From Candidatus Saccharimonadota bacterium (GTDB taxonomy: Bacteria; Patescibacteriota; Saccharimonadia; Saccharimonadales; Saccharimonadaceae), in assembly GCA_017519305.1 (NCBI GenBank), contig JAFWSN010000001.1, forward strand, positions 56,296 through 120,295: a stretch of DNA of 64,000 nucleotides, read 5' to 3'. Made by a program: the position numbers and the translations under genes. Below the pieces are notes generated by a model. It did not search any database and was not told the DNA's origin. It saw nothing but the letters and a program-made list of their open reading frames with translations. This document shows, in pieces, positions 34,289 through 41,283 of the stretch. Position 1 is the first letter of the stretch. Each line of letters starts with the position of its first letter.

Positions 34289-35581
34289 ATGAAAAAAATT
34301 AATACTTCTCCAATTTCTGGTGCCCAAGAGCTCCTACCGGAGCAGCAGGCTACCTTCAATAACCTTAAAAATAAAATCGGGGAAGTTTACCATGCGCATG
34401 GCTTTCTTTCTATAGAGACTCCAACCATCGACCGCACCGAGATTCTCTTTGCCAAAGCTGGTGGCGACACCGAGAAGCAGGTCTACAAAGTTGTAAAGAC
34501 CGCTGAGGCTGCCGACGAGGCAGACCAGGCTCTCCGTTTCGACCATACCGTACCACTAGCACGCTACGTCGTTGAACACGAAAGTGATCTAAATTTTCCA
34601 TTTAAAGTTACCCAAATCGGCCGTAATTTCCGTGGCGAACGTGCTCAGAAGGGTCGTTTCCGTGAGTTCTATCAGTGTGATGTCGATGTAATTGGTCGTA
34701 ACAATTTGCCGCTTAGCTACGATGCTGACGTTATCGCAACTTTGCTTGATGCATTTTCGAAATTCGAACTCGACACCCCAGTTTTAGCTCGCATTAATAA
34801 CCGCAAAATTCTCACCGGCTTGCTTTCTGCGCTTGGTCTCAATGCAAAATCCAAAGAAGTTTTTGATATTATTGACCACGCTGAAAAAGTTCCACAAGCA
34901 ACCACTAAAGAGAATCTTGAGACGCTCGGCTTAAGCAAAAACGAGATTGAAAAAGTCGTGGCATTTAGCAATTTGCACGGCCAACGCGATTTTGTCGTTA
35001 AGACGCTCAAAAATCTCGGCATCGAAGATGAAACCTACAATGAAGGCGTTGATGAGCTCGATGTCGTTCTGGGTTTATTAGAATCCCAGGGGCTTAGCGC
35101 TGAAGCCGACATGAAAATTGTTCGTGGCCTCGATTATTATACTGGCACCGTCTTTGAATTTGTTTTGCCAGAATACCGCGCCATTGGTTCGGTTTGTGGT
35201 GGTGGCCGCTACGAGAATCTTACCGGTAACTTTACCGACCAGATAATGCCTGGCGTGGGCGGTTCAATCGGTCTCACTCGTTTATTCTACGTTCTTAATG
35301 CCAGCAACCTAATCAAAGACAAAGTCATCAAACCAATCGACTATGCCATCATCCCAATCTCCGAAAATGAAATTGAGTACGCTTTCGAAGTTGCCAAGAA
35401 ACTCCGCGACAAGGGAAACAAAGTCGACATTGTCTTGACCGACAAAAAACTCGGCGACAAGATGACTTATGCCGCTAAGATCGCCAAAAACGGCGTCGTC
35501 ATTGGCGAATCTGAAGTCGAATCGGGTGCTATGAAAGCCAAAGATTTCGACACTGGTACCACTTCCGACCTCGAGATTTAA
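34289..35581 (+). CDS. hisS: Histidyl-tRNA synthetase
   Basis: Class II synthetase charging tRNA-His. 430 residues with ISGAQELLPEQ near the start, motif 1 around PTIDRTEILFA, motif 2 with GRNFRGERAQKGRFREFYQCD, the histidine-binding RGLDYYTGTVFEF, motif 3 PGVGGSIGLTRL, and a C-terminal anticodon-binding domain (about 345-430). TATAAT at 34277-34282 lies 6 nt before the ATG, so the message is leaderless. The Erm-like methylase follows after one base, forming an operon. Confidence 0.97.
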   Translation: MKKINTSPISGAQELLPEQQATFNNLKNKIGEVYHAHGFLSIETPTIDRTEILFAKAGGDTEKQVYKVVKTAEAADEADQALRFDHTVPLARYVVEHESDLNFPFKVTQIGRNFRGERAQKGRFREFYQCDVDVIGRNNLPLSYDADVIATLLDAFSKFELDTPVLARINNRKILTGLLSALGLNAKSKEVFDIIDHAEKVPQATTKENLETLGLSKNEIEKVVAFSNLHGQRDFVVKTLKNLGIEDETYNEGVDELDVVLGLLESQGLSAEADMKIVRGLDYYTGTVFEFVLPEYRAIGSVCGGGRYENLTGNFTDQIMPGVGGSIGLTRLFYVLNASNLIKDKVIKPIDYAIIPISENEIEYAFEVAKKLRDKGNKVDIVLTDKKLGDKMTYAAKIAKNGVVIGESEVESGAMKAKDFDTGTTSDLEI

Positions 35582-35582
35582 T

Positions 35583-36137
35583 ATGCGAAACCATCATCTC
35601 TCTCAACATTTCTTGCGCTCGCCAAGGTTGGCGCTCATGTTGATTGGGCATTCTAATCTGAAAAAGCGCGATCTTGTAATTGAGATTGGTGCCGGTTCCG
35701 GCGTAATTACGAGCGCATTATCTCACCGCGTGAATAAAGTGATTGCTATCGAGCCAGACTCAGCTACCGCTAGGAAACTCAGAGAGAACTTAGCAAAGCA
35801 TAATATTGAGAACGTCGAAGTTGTGGAACGGGATTTCTTGGATTTTGAGCTCCCGAGTGAGCCGTACAAAGTTTTCAGCAATCCTCCATTCCACCTTAGT
35901 TCCGAAATTGTCCACAAACTGATTGAGGCGGAAAATCCCCCAGAAGCTTTTTATCTTATTCTGCAAAAACAATTTGCCCTTAAACTTCTCAACACGGACC
36001 GTCACTATACTTCTCAATTGGGTCAGGAATTAATTAAATCCTATCAGACCAAAATTAGGTACCCATTAAAATCAACAGATTTTACGCCGCCGCCAGCAGT
36101 GCCGACAGTACTATTCGAAGCTAAGAAAATTATTTAG
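35583..36137 (+). CDS. Erm/KsgA-type rRNA adenine N6-methyltransferase (short)
   Basis: SAM-dependent enzyme expected to dimethylate an adenine in rRNA. 184 residues: SQHFLRS near 7-13 matches Erm-type openings, VIEIGAGSGVITSAL is the SAM loop (about 33-47), AIEPDS binds the ribose, and the catalytic motif is NPPF (about 100-103) where RsmA has NIPY. The small C-terminal helical domain of KsgA is almost absent. A full RsmA is encoded at 38867, so this is a paralogue, closer to Erm. It could give macrolide tolerance or modify rRNA constitutively; sequence alone cannot decide. It ends convergently, overlapping the DsbA-like gene by 8 nt. Confidence 0.82.
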   Translation: MRNHHLSQHFLRSPRLALMLIGHSNLKKRDLVIEIGAGSGVITSALSHRVNKVIAIEPDSATARKLRENLAKHNIENVEVVERDFLDFELPSEPYKVFSNPPFHLSSEIVHKLIEAENPPEAFYLILQKQFALKLLNTDRHYTSQLGQELIKSYQTKIRYPLKSTDFTPPPAVPTVLFEAKKII

Positions 36138-36828
36138 AGGACAAACCTTTGTCGAAGTAATACTTTACGTAGTCCCAGCCCCAGCCCATATCGAAGCCGG
36201 AGAAGAAATACTTATTGAATTTGAATGATGGCATACCGCCGTTGATTTCTTTAGCGACGCTAGCGGCGTTATTGATGATCTCTTCGATGTCGGCGTTGCT
36301 GTTGACGCAAGTTTCGAAGCTTTCGCCCAGGCCAATTTCTTTACCTAGATCAATCCAATAATTCTTGTCGAGATTGCTCATCGCCGTAAAAGCAGATTTT
36401 CCCTGGGTTTTGAAATAGCTATCCCAAACAGTCCTGATAGCGTGTTTGTAATAATCCCAGAATTTACCCTCGTCCCTGGCACAGTAAGCGGCTTCGGCCG
36501 AATAACGCGACATCAAAGGTTTCGATTCACCGTATTCATAGAGGAAGTCGGTTAGTCTGATCTCGACCAAAACATTATTTTCCTCGATATAACGGTTGAA
36601 TTCTTCTTCGTTCTCGAGAATTGCGTTTTCAAAGGCTACGCAGTACGGGCAGACGATATCTGTATAGATGATGAAGTGATTCTCGGCGTCCATTGAGCCA
36701 ATCGTAGTGCGTTCATCCCAGACTTTCTCGGAAAGAGGAATTGGTCTATTGGCAAAATAAATTCCAAAGCCAAAAACACCGGCGATAAGAACCAAGCAGC
36801 AAATTCTAACGATTTTTCCCGCCTTCAT
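36130..36828 (-). CDS. DsbA-like membrane-anchored thiol oxidoreductase
   Basis: 232 residues: one N-terminal membrane helix (about 8-26), then a thioredoxin fold with a helical insert. Active site CPYC (C60-C63) follows the strand HFIIYTDIV, and the cis-Pro loop is GGMPSF. Predicted to form or shuffle disulfides in exported proteins, such as the Cys-paired secreted paralogues in this window (inference). ATG 36828 is preferred because AAAGGAG lies six bases before it; a longer frame begins at 36855. It overlaps the upstream CPTC membrane gene by 23 nt. Confidence 0.88.
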   Translation of the reverse strand: MKAGKIVRICCLVLIAGVFGFGIYFANRPIPLSEKVWDERTTIGSMDAENHFIIYTDIVCPYCVAFENAILENEEEFNRYIEENNVLVEIRLTDFLYEYGESKPLMSRYSAEAAYCARDEGKFWDYYKHAIRTVWDSYFKTQGKSAFTAMSNLDKNYWIDLGKEIGLGESFETCVNSNADIEEIINNAASVAKEINGGMPSFKFNKYFFSGFDMGWGWDYVKYYFDKGLSSK

Positions 36829-37441
36829 GTTTCTCCTTTCTATACTTTTCATCAATAATCATAACATAGGTTTCTTCACCAAGCTTCTTTAAAGACAAAA
36901 TTGCAATCACGATTGCGACAATCGTGATAATGGTGGAAATGGCGCCCGTGGCGGCCAAGCCACCAGTAGAGAAGAGCGCGCCGAGCAATGGGGTTAGTAA
37001 GGTCGTGCCACAAGTCGGACAACCGGCGCCGAGGGCGATTAATCCAGTAATAATACCAGCCTTTTCGACATTAGCAGCGTTGCTGCCGCCCTCGTCGGCA
37101 TTTACGGCGGACTCACGTTTTTTGTGCCAAAGCAGCACAATCAAGCCGATTAGTAATCCTTGCAAAACCGAAATCAGGAAAATCGGGAGCCAATCAAGTA
37201 TAGGCTGATTAACGCCAAAAATTCGAATAAACGAATCCCAAATAATACGCATCGCCATTCCGAAAGAGTCCATCAGGCCAAACTTAGAGAAACCGCCAGA
37301 GAGCAGATTCATCATGGTACCGAAAAACAAAAAAGCAATAATAAAAGCTATCACGAAGCGCATTTTGGAAAAAGCCATCAAAATACCGCGCCCGGCCAAC
37401 AGGAAACCATCTAACCATTTTGCGATGTTCGGTTTTTTCAT
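36806..37441 (-). CDS. Membrane protein with intramembrane CPTC motif, likely redox partner of DsbA-like protein
   Basis: 211 residues with about five membrane helices. The motif GAGCPTCG (C141-C144) lies at the mouth of a helix just before LLTPLLGALFSTGG. It is neither DsbB nor VKOR by pattern. The gene overlaps the DsbA-like gene by 23 nt and precedes it in the same operon. A CxxC in a membrane helix beside an extracytoplasmic thioredoxin suggests it recharges that protein by passing electrons to quinone or another carrier; this is inferred from context. Families with a similar Gly-Cys-Pro-x-Cys-Gly helix exist among uncharacterised membrane proteins. Confidence 0.75.
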   Translation of the reverse strand: MKKPNIAKWLDGFLLAGRGILMAFSKMRFVIAFIIAFLFFGTMMNLLSGGFSKFGLMDSFGMAMRIIWDSFIRIFGVNQPILDWLPIFLISVLQGLLIGLIVLLWHKKRESAVNADEGGSNAANVEKAGIITGLIALGAGCPTCGTTLLTPLLGALFSTGGLAATGAISTIITIVAIVIAILSLKKLGEETYVMIIDEKYRKEKHEGGKNR

Positions 37442-37594
37442 ACTACTCCACTTTATAAAATAATTTTAGCATAAAAAACTTCAAAAAATCGTAAAAATGC
37501 TATAAAATATTTTTGCAAAAAGTAAATAGAAAAGGGCATTATTACCCCTGTTAAGCCAAGATAAATTAAACCATAAAAAGAATAAAAATCAATG

Positions 37595-37622
37595 TTGACA
37601 GTCATCTTGCATATGCTAAAAT
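37595..37622 (+). promoter_or_regulatory. Promoter of the small RNA candidate
   Basis: TTGACA, a 16-nt spacer and TAAAAT. It points at a 125-base region without an open frame that ends in an intrinsic terminator. Confidence 0.75.
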
Positions 37623-37628
37623 AGAATC

Positions 37629-37752
37629 AGAATTCGGGCAAAGTTGAGAGATGCCGGAATTCGGGTGGAGAGTGTAGAGTTATAGTTTGGCCAACCACCT
37701 AGAAATTGAAATAGCGAAGAAATGAAAACCACATGCACAATGTGGCTTTTTT
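37629..37752 (+). ncRNA. Structured small RNA candidate of about 124 nt
   Basis: Bounded by a near-consensus promoter (37595-37622) and a clean terminator (37729-37752). Predicted helices: GAATTCGGGCA (37630-37640) pairs with TGCCGGAATTC (37652-37662) with a single G-G mismatch; GGTGG (37664-37668) pairs with CCACC (37695-37699). The first loop holds GTTG and the second arm CAAC, so a 4-bp pseudoknot is possible. It does not fit the consensus of TPP, c-di-AMP, preQ1, SRP, tmRNA or 6S as far as I can judge by eye. The downstream gene has its own leaderless promoter, so this is a separate transcript rather than a plain 5' leader. Confidence 0.6.
37729..37752 (+). terminator. Terminator of the small RNA candidate
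   Basis: CCACAT-GCACA-ATGTGG followed by C and six T. Confidence 0.88.
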
Positions 37753-37779
37753 AGGGGTTTTGTGGTATAATCATAAGAT

Positions 37780-38877
37780 ATGAGACTTTCCAAAAAGTTC
37801 GATTATTCCCTTATAGCACTGATGCTAACGCTTACCAGTTTAGTTTTTCTTGAGACAGTCTATAATCCACCAATCAAAACTTTCGCCGAAGGTGAAGATT
37901 ATGAGGTGGTAGAGATTAGGGATTCGGTCTATGCTACCATTTATGACAATGGCCAGCGCACGATTGTCAAAACTACTCCTGGCAAAACCGTTCGTGAAAT
38001 TATCGACAAAATGGGAATTATTCTTAACCCGACCGACTCAGTGGAGCCAGGCCTGGATGCCATTGTTGATGCCGACAATTTTTACATCAACATTTACCGT
38101 TCTTACCCAGTCATGATCAAAGATAACGGCGTCGAAAAATACGTGATGACTTCAAGTTACGATCCGAAAACTATCGTAAGGAACGCCGGAATCGTAGTCT
38201 ACGACGGCGATGAAATTGAGCTCGTTGCGGACGATCGCTTCCTAGAAGTTGGCGTTGCTCCAATCTATAAAATTACCAGAAACGGTGGTCAAACCGTTAC
38301 CGTAGAAGAAGAAATTCCGTTCAATGAGACCAAAATCAAAGATTTCGATATCGCTCCAGGTGAAATGGCTGTTAAACAGGCGGGCGAAATCGGCCGCAAA
38401 GAGCTAGTTTATAACGTTTTTTACGTTGATGGCGTCGAGGTTTCGCGCGAGTTAGTTTCCGAAACTGTCATCAAAGAGCCGGTCGAAAAAATCGTTGCTA
38501 TTGGTGCCAGCAAAATCGAACAAAAGCCGCTCACCCCTGCAATGGGCCGCAATTACTACACGGCAACCAACCTTAGTGGCGACACTGTTGAACGTCAAGA
38601 AACCTATTATGACCTCGATATGAGCGGCGTTATGAGTCTGGCTCGTGGCTGGGATGGCTGTAGCCACTCTGGACACTACTCGGTGCGCGATGATGGCGTT
38701 AAAGTTGATGACGATGGCTATGTGATTGTTGCAGCTAACCTTCAACGTTACCCACGTTGTTCGGTAGTTGAAACTTCTCTAGGCCTCGGTAAAGTTTATG
38801 ATACCGGTACTTTTGCTGCTGGCAAACCAGAGCAATTCGATATCGCAACAGATTGGACAAATAGAAATGGCAGTTAA
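37780..38877 (+). CDS. Secreted G5/DUF348 cell-wall protein with 3D-type C-terminus (YabE-like)
   Basis: 365 residues. Signal peptide or anchor (about 9-35), then DUF348 repeats (KTTPGKTVREIIDKMGI near 65-81 and a second near 120-160), a G5 domain (about 175-245, with KQAGEIGRKELVYNV), and a C-terminal 3D-like barrel whose Asp motifs appear as VYDTGTF and DIATDW. This is the arrangement of Gram-positive resuscitation-type or lytic transglycosylase-like wall enzymes. TATAAT at 37766-37771, eight bases before the ATG, shows a leaderless mRNA. It overlaps rsmA by 11 nt, a neighbour pairing also known in Firmicutes. Confidence 0.88.
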   Translation: MRLSKKFDYSLIALMLTLTSLVFLETVYNPPIKTFAEGEDYEVVEIRDSVYATIYDNGQRTIVKTTPGKTVREIIDKMGIILNPTDSVEPGLDAIVDADNFYINIYRSYPVMIKDNGVEKYVMTSSYDPKTIVRNAGIVVYDGDEIELVADDRFLEVGVAPIYKITRNGGQTVTVEEEIPFNETKIKDFDIAPGEMAVKQAGEIGRKELVYNVFYVDGVEVSRELVSETVIKEPVEKIVAIGASKIEQKPLTPAMGRNYYTATNLSGDTVERQETYYDLDMSGVMSLARGWDGCSHSGHYSVRDDGVKVDDDGYVIVAANLQRYPRCSVVETSLGLGKVYDTGTFAAGKPEQFDIATDWTNRNGS

Positions 38878-39622
38878 AAACAATAAATCACTCGGCCAGC
38901 ATTGGCTCAAAAACCGTTTAATTTTGGACGACATCGCCGATGCTGCCACCTTTGAAGGCGTTTCAACTTGTCTCGAAATTGGTCCGGGCTTAGGAACGCT
39001 TACCAGTTCGTTGCTTCGCCGCTTCGAGAAGGTCGTTTCGGTTGAGTTTGATGCTAACCTTGCCAAAAATCTACCAAATTCTTTCCCGGGCAAAAATCTA
39101 GAAGTAATCAATGCTGATTTTCTTAAATTTGACCTTGAAAACTTTGCCGGGCCATATTGTGTGGCGGGCAACATCCCTTATTACATTACTAGCCCAATTA
39201 TCGAAAAATTACTCACGGCTAAAAATCGTCCGAAACGCATTGCGCTTTTGATTCAAAAGGAAGTTGCCGAACGCATTGCCGCTATAGATGGTCATCAATC
39301 AGTTTTGTCACTATTCGTACAGAACCAAGCCGACGTCGAACTTGGTTATGTCGTGTCAAAAGACGAATTTACGCCACCACCAAAAGTTGATAGCGAAACG
39401 ATTTTCTTGACACCAAAAGAGCCCGTCATCAAGGACGAAGTTTTTGGTTTGATTAAACGTGGTTTCTCGTCTCCACGCAAAAAACTAATCGCAAATCTTG
39501 CGGGTAAAAAATCTCGCGAAGAGCTTAAAAACATCTTTATGGAACTTGGAATTGACGAAAATGCGCGCCCAGCCGATCTCAGCCTAAAAGACTGGGAACG
39601 ACTTTTCGGTTTTATGGTATAA
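38867..39622 (+). CDS. rsmA: 16S rRNA dimethyladenosine transferase RsmA/KsgA
   Basis: Dimethylates two adjacent adenines in the 3' hairpin of 16S rRNA during small-subunit maturation. 251 residues: SLGQHWL near 8-14, SAM loop LEIGPGLGTLTSSLL, catalytic NIPYYIT, PPPKVDSE and a C-terminal helical domain with FSSPRKKL. The ATG at 38867 is chosen over an upstream in-frame start because the protein then begins at the family position; it overlaps the wall-protein gene by 11 nt. Confidence 0.96.
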   Translation: MAVKNNKSLGQHWLKNRLILDDIADAATFEGVSTCLEIGPGLGTLTSSLLRRFEKVVSVEFDANLAKNLPNSFPGKNLEVINADFLKFDLENFAGPYCVAGNIPYYITSPIIEKLLTAKNRPKRIALLIQKEVAERIAAIDGHQSVLSLFVQNQADVELGYVVSKDEFTPPPKVDSETIFLTPKEPVIKDEVFGLIKRGFSSPRKKLIANLAGKKSREELKNIFMELGIDENARPADLSLKDWERLFGFMV

Positions 39623-39629
39623 TAGTGCC

Positions 39630-40874
39630 ATGTTAGATATAAAGTTCATCAGAGAGAACCTAGACTTAGTCAAAAAGTCGACCAAGGAAAAGGGTTACAA
39701 AACCAATATTGACGACGCTCTCAAGATTGATGACGAGCGCAAAGAAATTCTTGTAAAAGTTGAAGCCTTGAGGCAACGCCGCAACGAAATTGCTGCCAAA
39801 ATGAAGGGTGGCAAACCAGATGCCGCATTGATTGAAGAAGGCAAATCCATTAAGGCCGAACTCGCCGAGGATGAATCTAAACTTGCCGAAGTTGAAGAGC
39901 GCCTTAACGCAATTATCAAGACTGTTCCGAACATTATTTTCGACGACGTTCCGCTAGGCGGCGAAGAATGCAGCGTAGAAGTCAAAACCTGGGGCGAACA
40001 CCACGCCGAAGGTGTCGATCACTTAGATTATGCTGTTTCTCGCGACTGGGTAGATTTTGAACGCGGCGCCAAAGTTGCCGGTGCTAAATTCTACTATCTA
40101 AAAGACGGGCTTGCTTTGCTTGAAAACGCTTTATATCAATATGGCCTCTCCAAAGTTTTGGAGCACGGCTTTACTTTTATGACGGTACCAGACATGGTTT
40201 CGAGCCGTGTGCTCGAAGGCTGTGGCTTCAACCCACGCACCTCTGATCAATCTGATGAATACTATATCGAGGGCGAAGATCTCGCGATGATTGCTACCGC
40301 CGAGATGCCACTCACCGGCTACCACATGGACGAAATTATCGATGAAGACAAAATACCGCTTCTTTACGCTGGTTACTCAGCCTGTTTCAGAAAAGAAGCC
40401 GGTACTTACGGCAAATACACTCGCGGTCTTTTCCGTGTCCACCAATTTAATAAACTCGAAATGTACATCTTCTGCTTGCCAGAACAATCTAAAGAATTGC
40501 ACGAAAAACTTCTTGCTATCGAAGAGGAAATTTGGCAAGGTCTTGGCATCCCGTATCATGTTATCAACATCGCTGCTGGCGATCTCGGTGCTCCAGCTGC
40601 CAAGAAATATGACATGGAATACTGGTCACCAGTCAACCAAAAATATCAAGAGATCACTAGCTGCTCGAACTGTACCGACTTCCAGGCTCGTTCGGTCAAC
40701 TGTCGTGTCCGCCGCAAGGATGGTAGTATTGAATTCGCTCACACTCTTAACGGCACCGCAATCTCACTCGCTCGTGCGCTCGTTGTAATTCTCGAAAACT
40801 ATGCCGAAAAAGATGGCAAACTCAAAGTTCCAGAAGTTCTCAGGCCATATCTAAATAATAAAGAGGAGATCTAA
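39630..40874 (+). CDS. serS: Seryl-tRNA synthetase
   Basis: Class II enzyme charging tRNA-Ser. 414 residues: LDIKFIRENLDLVKKS opening, a long antiparallel coiled-coil arm (about 28-105) that grips the tRNA variable arm, then the catalytic core with TAEMPLTGYH, motif 2 CFRKEAGTYGKYTRGLFRVHQF, QEITSCSNCTDFQARS and motif 3 LNGTAISLARALVVILE. TATAAT at 39618-39623 lies 6 nt before the ATG (leaderless). The hpf gene starts one base after its stop. Confidence 0.97.
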   Translation: MLDIKFIRENLDLVKKSTKEKGYKTNIDDALKIDDERKEILVKVEALRQRRNEIAAKMKGGKPDAALIEEGKSIKAELAEDESKLAEVEERLNAIIKTVPNIIFDDVPLGGEECSVEVKTWGEHHAEGVDHLDYAVSRDWVDFERGAKVAGAKFYYLKDGLALLENALYQYGLSKVLEHGFTFMTVPDMVSSRVLEGCGFNPRTSDQSDEYYIEGEDLAMIATAEMPLTGYHMDEIIDEDKIPLLYAGYSACFRKEAGTYGKYTRGLFRVHQFNKLEMYIFCLPEQSKELHEKLLAIEEEIWQGLGIPYHVINIAAGDLGAPAAKKYDMEYWSPVNQKYQEITSCSNCTDFQARSVNCRVRRKDGSIEFAHTLNGTAISLARALVVILENYAEKDGKLKVPEVLRPYLNNKEEI

Positions 40875-40875
40875 T

Positions 40876-41238
40876 ATGATTGAAAAAATTGACGTCAATG
40901 GTAGTGGTTACAAAATTGAAGAATCGTTCAAGAAATATGTTTTAAAACGCATTGGCAAACTCGATCGCTATTTGCCACGCGATTGTAAAAAAGACGTCAT
41001 TGCCAAGGTCATGGTTACCACTATTGACCGTGCACATGGCGACAAATACGAAGTCTCCGTTGCAATGGATATTCCTGGCGGCAAAGTAATTGCTGCGAAA
41101 GACGAGTGTACTAACGTTTTTGCTGGTGTTGATTTGGTCGAAGCTAAGCTCACTGGCCAGATTCGTCGTTTTAAGCTCGATAAAACCCCACATCTCAAGA
41201 AAAAGTCTCTTAAAAATCTCTTTATTAAGAGAAAATAG
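40876..41238 (+). CDS. hpf: Ribosome hibernation/inhibition factor (HPF/RaiA family)
   Basis: 120 residues with the single HPF/YfiA domain: DVNGSGYKIEESFKKYV, KRIGKLDRYLPRD, alternating strands with YEVSVAMDIPGGK, AAKDECTNVFAGVDLVEAKL and a basic tail KKKSLKNLFIKRK. It binds the decoding centre of idle ribosomes. The long-form dimerisation domain is absent. The GGAG site lies at the end of serS, so expression is coupled with it. Confidence 0.9.
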   Translation: MIEKIDVNGSGYKIEESFKKYVLKRIGKLDRYLPRDCKKDVIAKVMVTTIDRAHGDKYEVSVAMDIPGGKVIAAKDECTNVFAGVDLVEAKLTGQIRRFKLDKTPHLKKKSLKNLFIKRK

Positions 41239-41283
41239 TGTGCTAGAATTAATACAATACTAAAATTCCGTTGGAGGTCTAAT

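Noticed and set aside
33982..34359. 125-codon minus-strand frame covering tRNA-Phe
   Set aside because: It runs through the tRNA and the palindromes; its Arg/Ser-rich product reflects the repeats.
37629..37752. c-di-AMP or TPP riboswitch
   Set aside because: The downstream wall-protein gene made c-di-AMP likely, but the conserved core bases are not visible, and the terminator plus separate promoter argue against a leader switch.
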